From an uncultured Prevotellaceae bacterium (GTDB taxonomy: Bacteria; Bacteroidota; Bacteroidia; Bacteroidales; Muribaculaceae): a stretch of DNA of 10,798 bases. This document shows positions 5,819 to 10,798 of this stretch, one piece after another. Each line of letters starts with the position of its first letter. Position 1 is the stretch's first letter. The stretch is from contig USOC01000016.1 of NCBI GenBank assembly GCA_900556245.1, forward strand, positions 1 through 10,798, in the 5' to 3' direction. A program made the translations under genes and the position numbers. The notes below the pieces were generated by a model, which was given only the letters and a program-made list of their open reading frames with translations, ran no database searches and had not been told where the DNA came from.

Positions 5819-7045
5819 ATGATTGAAAGAAAAACCATACAACAGGATTCTGAGGAGCGAGCAGTGCTTGTCGGGCTGATTACGCCTACGCAAAGCGAGT
5901 CCAAGTCCAACGAATATCTTGCCGAGCTTGCATTTCTTGCGGAGACGGCAGGAGCAGTGACCGAGAAGACTTTTTTGCAGCGTCTCGACAATCCACATCC
6001 CCGCACGTTTGTCGGCAAGGGAAAGCTTGAGGAAATACGCCAGTATGTGGAGGACAACGGCATTGAACTCGTGATTTTTGATGACGACCTGACTTCGAAG
6101 CAGGTGCTGAACATAGAGAACGAACTGAAAGTGAAAATTCTCGACCGAACCAACCTGATTCTTGACATTTTCGCCAAGCGGGCGCAGACTGCAACGGCCC
6201 GCACGCAGGTGGAGCTTGCCCAGTATCAGTATTTGTTGCCACGGCTTACGCGCATGTGGACACACTTGGAACGTCAGCGAGGCGGTATCGGAATGAGAGG
6301 TCCGGGAGAGACACAGATTGAGACGGACCGGCGTATTATCCTCGACAAGATTTCCCGGTTGAAGGAAGAGCTGAAAAGCATTGACCGACAGAAATCATTG
6401 CAGCGGAAGAACCGCGGCAAGCTGACGCGTATTGCTCTTGTCGGCTATACGAATGTCGGCAAGTCGACGCTGATGAATCTGTTGAGCAAGTCGGACGTAT
6501 TTGCCGAAAACAAGCTTTTTGCAACGCTCGATACAACTGTGCGGAAGGTGATTATCGACAATCTGCCATTTTTGCTTACCGATACAATCGGGTTTATCCG
6601 CAAACTTCCGACTCACTTGGTCGACTCGTTTAAGTCGACTCTCGACGAGGTTCGCGATGCCGACATTTTGGTTCATGTTGTCGATATATCGCATCCACAG
6701 TTTGAAGAGCAGGTGGAAGTGGTCAATAAGACATTGCAAGAGGTTTGCGAGTCAAAGGACAAGCCGATGATTCTTGTGTTCAACAAAGTGGACGCATTCA
6801 CCTACAAGAAAAAGGACGAAGACGACCTGACGCCTCGTACGCGCGAAAACATTCCGCTCGAAGAACTCAAGCAGACATGGATGGCAAAGATGAACGACAA
6901 TTGTATCTTCATCTCGGCAAAGCAACGGCTGAATATTGAGGAATTGAAAGAAAAGCTATATTCCATGGCCAGGGAAATCCATATGAAGCGATTCCCTTAT
7001 AACGATTTCCTCTTTCAAAAGTACGACGAGGAGGAGTTTGCCTGA
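5819..7045 (+). CDS. hflX: Ribosome-associated GTPase HflX
   Basis: HflX binds the large ribosomal subunit and, in studied species, splits stalled or stress-damaged 70S ribosomes using GTP. The 408-residue protein shows the HflX N-terminal domain (about 15-120, including HPRTFVGKGKLEEI and the ILDRTNLILDIFAKRAQT segment), the helical linker with the family signature GGIGMRGPGETQIETDRR (155-172), and then the G domain: G1 GYTNVGKST (209-217), G2 FATLDTT (234-240), G3 DTIG (255-258), G4 NKVD (322-325) and G5 SAK near 365. The C-terminus ends in an acidic DEEEFA tail. Length is normal for the short Bacteroidetes form. The ATG at 5819 is supported by the promoter just four bases upstream. It is a single-gene unit between a terminator and the convergent ThiF/MoeB gene 14 bases away; seven T's follow the stop codon but without an obvious stem. 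Confidence 0.96.
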   Translation: MIERKTIQQDSEERAVLVGLITPTQSESKSNEYLAELAFLAETAGAVTEKTFLQRLDNPHPRTFVGKGKLEEIRQYVEDNGIELVIFDDDLTSKQVLNIENELKVKILDRTNLILDIFAKRAQTATARTQVELAQYQYLLPRLTRMWTHLERQRGGIGMRGPGETQIETDRRIILDKISRLKEELKSIDRQKSLQRKNRGKLTRIALVGYTNVGKSTLMNLLSKSDVFAENKLFATLDTTVRKVIIDNLPFLLTDTIGFIRKLPTHLVDSFKSTLDEVRDADILVHVVDISHPQFEEQVEVVNKTLQEVCESKDKPMILVFNKVDAFTYKKKDEDDLTPRTRENIPLEELKQTWMAKMNDNCIFISAKQRLNIEELKEKLYSMAREIHMKRFPYNDFLFQKYDEEEFA

Positions 7046-7059
7046 TTTTTTTGGCGTTC

Positions 7060-7788
7060 TTACCGGTGCAGCGGGCAGTCGGGCGAACGACTGACATTGA
7101 GCGTAAAGAAATCCATCGAAGCTGCGTCGAACGTCAGCAGGCGATTGGCTAGCGGCGTTCCGCACCCCGTGATGACTTTCACCACTTCGGCCGCTTGGAT
7201 AGTTCCGGCAATACCGGCAATCGCTCCGAATATGCCATATGCCGCACTTGGCTTTTCCGCACGGGCTTCCGGAAAGACGCAGCGGTAGCATGCCGACCCC
7301 GGCAGGACGGTCATCACGTTTCCCGTGAATTGGTTGATTGCACCGTGGACAAACGGACGGCTTTGTGCCACACAAGTGTCGTTGATGAGATATTTTGTTT
7401 CGAGCGAGTCGGTGGCATCGACAATCATATCGTAGTCGGCTACGATTTTCGCGGCGTTGTTCCTGTCGAAGCGGGTGTTGACGGCTATTGTTTTCACATC
7501 GGGATTGAGTGCGGTGATTTTTGCCGAAGCCGAATCTGTTTTCAGGCGTCCTATATCATTGGTGGTGTGAATGATTTGTCGTTGCAGGTTGGATAAATCC
7601 ACCTTGTCGAAGTCAACCAGTCCGAGTGTCCCCACTCCGGCAGCCGCCAAATAAAGAGCGACAGGCGATCCGAGTCCGCCGGCGCCGACAATCAAGACAC
7701 GGCTGTCGAGCAGTTTCATTTGACCTGCTTCCCCGACTTCGGGCAAGAGAAGATGACGTTTGTAGCGTTCGTATTGCAGTGTTGTCAT
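7060..7788 (-). CDS. ThiF/MoeB/HesA-family adenylyltransferase
   Basis: Member of the E1-like family that adenylates the C-terminal glycine of ThiS or MoaD-type sulfur carriers for thiamine or molybdopterin synthesis. Visible in order over 242 residues: nucleotide loop GAGGLGSP (35-42), DFDKVDLSNLQRQ (59-71) with the catalytic arginine, K83, and DATDS (124-128). Zinc ligands C167-Y-R-C170 are present, but the second pair, normally C-x-x-C, reads C238-P-L-H241 just before the stop. The cysteine that in E. coli ThiF (C184) and MoeB (C187) lies in the C-x-x-x-G-V segment aligns with S181 here (PSAAYGIFG). The N-terminal half (KLLDSRVLIVGAGGLG, YLAAAGVGTLGL) looks closer to ThiF than MoeB by eye. 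No thiamine or molybdopterin genes lie nearby, so the carrier partner is unknown and I give no gene symbol. Confidence 0.88.
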   Translation of the reverse strand: MTTLQYERYKRHLLLPEVGEAGQMKLLDSRVLIVGAGGLGSPVALYLAAAGVGTLGLVDFDKVDLSNLQRQIIHTTNDIGRLKTDSASAKITALNPDVKTIAVNTRFDRNNAAKIVADYDMIVDATDSLETKYLINDTCVAQSRPFVHGAINQFTGNVMTVLPGSACYRCVFPEARAEKPSAAYGIFGAIAGIAGTIQAAEVVKVITGCGTPLANRLLTFDAASMDFFTLNVSRSPDCPLHR

Positions 7789-7815
7789 ACGGATGCATTT
7801 TTCGAATTAGTGTAT

Positions 7816-7823
7816 CAAAGATA
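7816..7823 (-). promoter_or_regulatory. -7 element upstream of the ThiF/MoeB gene
   Basis: The minus strand reads TATCTTTG, a perfect TAnnTTTG, about 28 bases before the ATG at 7788. No clean TTG sits 19-21 bases upstream. An inverted repeat AGCG/CGCT overlaps its upstream edge, resembling the one near 4905-4920. Confidence 0.5.
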
Positions 7824-7883
7824 GCGTATTTCGCTGAAAGCACAGGTGTGTTCTTGGCAAAATAGGAAGAAAATATTGTTAAG

Positions 7884-8522
7884 ATGAAAGAGGAAAAGAA
7901 GTTGAGCTGTATAGATTGCGGCACTCAGAATTGCAAGTATAAAGACCGCACTTATCCCGATTTCTGTCTGATGACTCACCTCGATGATGCCGATTGGCTG
8001 TGGTCGATTGAGCGTTATGGGGAGGGTGACAATCATCGGGTGATGGTTGCTTCGGCGGAAGTGGAGTATGAGGGTTATTGTCGGCTTACGCGAGTGGAGG
8101 AAATTATGACTTTTGCCCGGAAAATGGGATACCGTCGCATTGGAATAGCCAATTGCATCGGACTTCAGAGCGAAGCGCGAATTTTTGCGCGAATCTTGCG
8201 CGAGAACGGATTTGAAGCATATTCAGTCATTTGCAAGGTTGGCGGAAAAGCCATGTCGTCGATGGGGAGTCCCAAGCAATGCGAAGAAATAGGGGCGGCT
8301 ATGTGCAATCCATTTTTGCAGGCTCGTCTGCTCAATCAGGCCCGGACGGATATGAATGTGGTCATAGGGTTGTGTGTGGGGCATGACAGCTTGTTCTATA
8401 AATATTCGGATGCGTATGCCACGACTTTGGTCACAAAGGACCGTGTCACGGGGCATAATCCAGTGGCTGTGCTCTATACGTCGGGTTCTTATTATGGCAA
8501 AAAATTGAAAGGAGACTTATGA
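7884..8522 (+). CDS. DUF1847 family cysteine-rich protein
   Basis: A 212-residue soluble protein matching DUF1847, a family whose function I do not know to be established. The N-terminus carries a metal-binding-like cysteine set: C9-x-x-C12, C17 and C28 in the segment SCIDCGTQNCKYK...PDFC. The remaining part shows the conserved blocks RRIGIANCIGLQSEARIFARIL, AMCNPFLQARLLNQARTDMNVVIGLCVGHDSLF and TTLVTKDRVTGHNPVAVLYTS, with further conserved cysteines in NCIG, MCNP and LCVGHD. These look like Rossmann-like strands with a metal or redox cluster, but that is inference. There is no signal peptide. The stop overlaps the ATG of the HAD phosphatase gene (ATGA), which indicates translational coupling. 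The start at 7884 is seven codons before the first conserved residue. It is divergent from the ThiF/MoeB gene across 95 bases; I see no full-consensus promoter for it. Confidence 0.88.
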   Translation: MKEEKKLSCIDCGTQNCKYKDRTYPDFCLMTHLDDADWLWSIERYGEGDNHRVMVASAEVEYEGYCRLTRVEEIMTFARKMGYRRIGIANCIGLQSEARIFARILRENGFEAYSVICKVGGKAMSSMGSPKQCEEIGAAMCNPFLQARLLNQARTDMNVVIGLCVGHDSLFYKYSDAYATTLVTKDRVTGHNPVAVLYTSGSYYGKKLKGDL

Positions 8523-9301
8523 TTAAGGCGTTGTTTTTTGATATAGACGGGACGCTTGTCAGCTTTGCGACCCACCGTATTCCTGAGTCGGCAGTGCGTG
8601 CGCTGAGGCAAGCTCGTCAAAACGGGCTCAGAATTTTCATTGCCACCGGGCGGCCGCGTCAATTGATTGATAATATCGGAGAAGTCTCGGACTTGATAGA
8701 CGGTTATGTTACGGTTAACGGCGCTTATTGTTTTGTCGGTGATGAAGTGGTGGCTTTCAGTCCGATTCCCGCTTGTGAGGCTCGCGCTATCCGGCAGGCG
8801 GCTGGCAGGATGGGAGCGGCGTGTCTGTCGGTAGGGTGTGGCGGTCTTCGGATGGACAACGCTTCCGAGGAATTGCTTGGCTCGTTGCGGCAATTGCTCA
8901 ATATCGGTGATATCCGGGAAGTGGCGTCGTTCGACGAATTGGCGCGTCAGGGAATTGTGCAGATGACTGTGTTTGTCACTGAGGAGCAAGAGCCTGAATT
9001 GCTTGCGGGTGCGCCGACTGCAATTTCGTCGCGTTGGTATCCGACTTTTACGGACGTGACGTCGGACGGAGCGGACAAAGGCCGCGGCATTGCGCGGATG
9101 GCGGAGTATTTTGGCATTCGGATTGAGGAGACGATGGCGTTCGGCGACGGCGGCAACGACGTGGCGATGCTGCGGGCGGCCGGCATTGGCGTAGCGATGG
9201 GCAATGCCGGTGTGGATGTGCAGTCGGCCGCAGACTATGTTACGGACTCCGTTGACCGTGACGGCGTTGAAAAGGCATTGTTGCATTTCGGGTTGATTTA
9301 G
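8519..9301 (+). CDS. Cof-type HAD-IIB family phosphatase
   Basis: HAD hydrolase of the Cof/IIB group, which dephosphorylates sugar phosphates, nucleotides or cofactors such as flavin mononucleotide; the substrate cannot be told from sequence. The 260 residues show motif I FFDIDGTLV with nucleophile D8 and acid D10, motif II IATGR (about 40-44), the IIB cap between motifs II and III (about 85-190), motif III lysine in SDGADKGRGI, and motif IV FGDGGNDVAML with the two magnesium-binding aspartates, followed by GVAMGNAG typical of Cof proteins. Length is normal. The ATG overlaps the DUF1847 stop codon by four bases, so the two are cotranscribed and probably coupled. The last third is noticeably richer in G and C than the neighbouring genes. 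No clear terminator follows directly. Confidence 0.93.
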   Translation: MIKALFFDIDGTLVSFATHRIPESAVRALRQARQNGLRIFIATGRPRQLIDNIGEVSDLIDGYVTVNGAYCFVGDEVVAFSPIPACEARAIRQAAGRMGAACLSVGCGGLRMDNASEELLGSLRQLLNIGDIREVASFDELARQGIVQMTVFVTEEQEPELLAGAPTAISSRWYPTFTDVTSDGADKGRGIARMAEYFGIRIEETMAFGDGGNDVAMLRAAGIGVAMGNAGVDVQSAADYVTDSVDRDGVEKALLHFGLI

Positions 9302-9485
9302 GGCTCTTTCGGTCAGGGGCAGTAAAAATATGCAAAGGCAGGCGATATGATTTTTCTCTCTCTTTGTATAAGACAGGAGGCGGCTCGGCAATACTTTCGC
9401 TCAAAAGTACGCTTTTGGCTCGGTGCCGCATTCGTCTTTCACTATTTTTGTCGCTCTTATGTGAAACTATGATAATTTGTCGGTT
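9302..9485. other. Gene-free stretch with a structured segment
   Basis: No gene is supported here. The part at 9380-9429 can fold: GCGGC (9380-9384) pairs with GCCGC (9425-9429), and CAAAAG (9402-9407) pairs with CTTTTG (9412-9417) around a TACG loop. The heptamer GGCTCGG occurs twice (9382-9388 and 9417-9423). It may be a transcript end for the DUF1847-HAD unit or a copy of a dispersed intergenic repeat. A near-consensus promoter (TTG 9448-9450, TAATTTG 9473-9479) faces the relic at 9486. Confidence 0.5.
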
Positions 9486-9837
9486 ATGAAGAAGATTTGT
9501 CTCTTGTGTGCTTTTATGCTTGTCTTTTCGATGAATGCCTTTGGACAAAAAGGGAGCAGTGTCTTTTCTGTCTTTGCCGGCGATGAGCATTTATCTGAGT
9601 TGCGGGATGGAAAAGGGGTGTGATGTCGGCGTTGAATTCAAGCATTATTTGAAAAACCATTTAAATTTTGAGGATAATCCGGCCAAATATAGCGTTTTGT
9701 ATCCTAGTGTGTCCGCATGTTTGTTAAAGACTGCGAGGGAACATCTTTTTATGTTGGCTGAGTCTGAGAAAAAGTCATCTGGTTTGCAATTGAAAAAAAA
9801 CACATCGCTTTGTGAGAAAAAAAACGGTGCAAAGTGA
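9486..9837 (+). pseudogene. Frame-broken relic of an exported protein gene
   Basis: An ATG at 9486 opens a good signal peptide (MKKICLLCAFMLVFSMNAFG, cleavage plausible before QK), but that frame stops at a TGA after 45 codons. The next frame is open to a TGA at 9835-9837 and carries SFLSLPA, then FEDNPA further on. The switch would be near the A5-G3 run at 9545-9552. Put together, a signal peptide, FLSLPA, then from the first frame EHLSELRDGKGV, then FEDNPA, looks faintly like the start of PorQ/PorV-type outer-membrane proteins of Bacteroidetes (F-L-x-L-P-x-S-A-H-x-x-A-L-G-G ... NPA). That resemblance is my reading by eye across frames and could be chance. The remaining ~60 residues show no recognisable domain and become Lys/Ser-rich, and most of such a protein would be missing. 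The alternative is two unrelated short genes. Confidence 0.4.
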
Positions 9838-9867
9838 TTGTCGTATAGAAAATTATGCTTAACTTTG
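9838..9867 (+). promoter_or_regulatory. Promoter of rpsA
   Basis: TTG (9838-9840), 19 bases, then TAACTTTG (9860-9867): a full match to the Bacteroidota promoter. The predicted start near 9873 leaves a leader of about 63 bases, very A/T-rich and without a Shine-Dalgarno sequence, before the ATG at 9936. Confidence 0.8.
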
Positions 9868-9935
9868 CGGTCGACTATTATAAATATAATGTCTAACTTA
9901 CTAAATTAACTTATTTTATTAACAATTTATTTTAA

Positions 9936-10798
9936 ATGAGCGAATTAACAAATTCTCCGATTGCTGATTTCGATTGGGATTCGTATGAAAACGGTCAGGT
10001 AGAAAGCGGCAAAACTCGCGAAGAGTTGATTAAGACTTACGATGAGTCTTTGAACACAGTCAAGGACAAGGAAGTCATTGAAGGAACTGTAATCGCATTG
10101 AACAAGCGTGAGGCTGTTGTCAATATCGGTTACAAATCAGACGGTATTATTCCGATGAGCGAATTCCGCTACAATCCGGAACTGAAGGTTGGCGATGTAG
10201 TTGAAGTGTTTATCGAAAACCAAGAAGACAAAAAAGGCCAGTTGATCCTTTCTCACAAGAAAGCGCGCGCAACTCGCAGCTGGGATCGTGTCAACGAGGC
10301 TCTTGAAAACGACGAAATTATCAAGGGTTACATCAAGTGCCGCACGAAGGGTGGTATGATTGTCGACGTGTTCGGCATCGAAGCCTTCTTGCCGGGTTCA
10401 CAAATCGATGTCAAGCCTATCCGCGACTACGATATGTTCGTAGGCAAGACTATGGAATTCAAGGTTGTGAAAATCAACCAGGAATTCAAGAACGTTGTTG
10501 TATCTCACAAGGCTCTTATCGAGGCTGAGCTCGAACAACAAAAGAAAGAAATTATTGCAAAACTCGAAAAGGGTCAGGTGCTCGAAGGAACTGTCAAGAA
10601 TATCACATCTTACGGTGTATTCATCGACCTTGGTGGTGTTGACGGTCTCGTGCACATCACAGACCTTTCTTGGGGCCGCGTAAACGATCCGAACGAGGTT
10701 GTGAAGTTGGACGAAAAGCTCAACGTGGTTATTCTGGACTTCGACGACGAAAAGAAGCGTATCGCTCTTGGCTTGAAGCAACTTCAACCGCATCCATG
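9936..10798 (+). CDS. rpsA: 30S ribosomal protein S1, 5' part
   Basis: S1 binds mRNA on the small ribosomal subunit and helps initiation, which matters in Bacteroidota where Shine-Dalgarno sequences are rare. The frame from the ATG at 9936 stays open to the window end, giving 287 residues of a protein that is usually more than 550 long. After an acidic N-terminus (MSELTNSPIADFDWDSYENG) come three S1 OB-fold repeats: about 46-110 (VIEGTVIALNKREAVVNIGYKSDGIIP), 128-193 (IIKGYIKCRTKGGMIVDVFGIEAFLPGSQ) and 214-283 (QVLEGTVKNITSYGVFIDLGGVDGLVHITDLSW). The first two are the divergent ribosome-docking repeats; the third has the full canonical RNA-binding motif. Codon use is biased toward C-ending codons such as GAC, AAC and ATC compared with the genes before it, as expected for a highly expressed gene. 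It has its own promoter at 9838-9867. Confidence 0.97.
   Translation, partial: MSELTNSPIADFDWDSYENGQVESGKTREELIKTYDESLNTVKDKEVIEGTVIALNKREAVVNIGYKSDGIIPMSEFRYNPELKVGDVVEVFIENQEDKKGQLILSHKKARATRSWDRVNEALENDEIIKGYIKCRTKGGMIVDVFGIEAFLPGSQIDVKPIRDYDMFVGKTMEFKVVKINQEFKNVVVSHKALIEAELEQQKKEIIAKLEKGQVLEGTVKNITSYGVFIDLGGVDGLVHITDLSWGRVNDPNEVVKLDEKLNVVILDFDDEKKRIALGLKQLQPHP

Noticed and set aside
5792..6265. Minus-strand 157-codon open frame over the hflX start
   Set aside because: Antisense to well-conserved HflX sequence and its promoter; no recognisable product.
7046..7059. Terminator between hflX and the ThiF/MoeB gene
   Set aside because: There is a run of seven T's but no stem upstream of it that I can see.
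8492..9391. A 299-codon minus-strand open frame
   Set aside because: It lies opposite the HAD gene, which has all four catalytic motifs; the antisense translation has no recognisable domain and is rich in Arg and His, typical of a shadow.

Overview
The window reads as a housekeeping stretch of a Bacteroidota chromosome, most likely order Bacteroidales (a Muribaculaceae- or Bacteroidaceae-like gut organism is my guess, not something the sequence proves). The support is the promoter type: several intergenic regions carry the Bacteroidota primary sigma-factor signature, TTG at about -33 followed 19-20 bases later by TAnnTTTG at about -7. Start codons lack Shine-Dalgarno sequences and follow A-rich leaders. 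The gene families also fit: class 1B PyrD, reverse-domain rubrerythrin with PerR, PepD, OmpH-like lipoprotein, DUF1847 and S1 starting with a Bacteroidales-like N-terminus.

Layout. (1) 1-1234, plus strand: 3' part of pyrD (pyrimidine synthesis), then a DUF1643 protein. (2) 1307-1337: a perfect 13-bp stem terminator shared with the convergent unit. (3) 1364-2384, minus strand: perR followed by rubrerythrin, a peroxide-defence pair with a promoter at 2418-2448. (4) 2520-3071, minus strand: an N-acetylmuramidase-type lysozyme whose open frame runs on upstream through a 15-bp tandem repeat without meeting a normal start codon. (5) 3329-4798, minus strand: pepD dipeptidase. (6) 4799-4945: a compact divergent promoter region. 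(7) 4946-5730, plus strand: a 59-residue membrane protein and an OmpH/Skp-like lipoprotein, closed by a strong terminator. (8) 5819-7045, plus strand: hflX, whose promoter lies so close to the ATG that the mRNA should be nearly leaderless. (9) 7060-7788, minus strand: a ThiF/MoeB-type adenylyltransferase lacking two conserved cysteines. (10) 7884-9301, plus strand: DUF1847 protein translationally coupled to a Cof-type HAD phosphatase. (11) 9302-9935: a non-coding or decaying stretch with a structured repeat-like segment, a gene relic with a signal peptide, and the rpsA promoter. (12) 9936-10798: 5' part of rpsA (ribosomal protein S1).

How they work together: the clearest functional unit is perR-rbr (peroxide sensor plus peroxide reductase). 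The small membrane protein and OmpH-like lipoprotein form an envelope pair. HflX and S1 belong to translation. The other genes look like independent units. I see no mobile element, CRISPR array, tRNA or rRNA, and no clear undescribed multi-gene system. The most unusual points are the lysozyme without a start, the leaderless hflX promoter, the altered cysteines of the ThiF/MoeB protein and the frame-broken gene upstream of rpsA.
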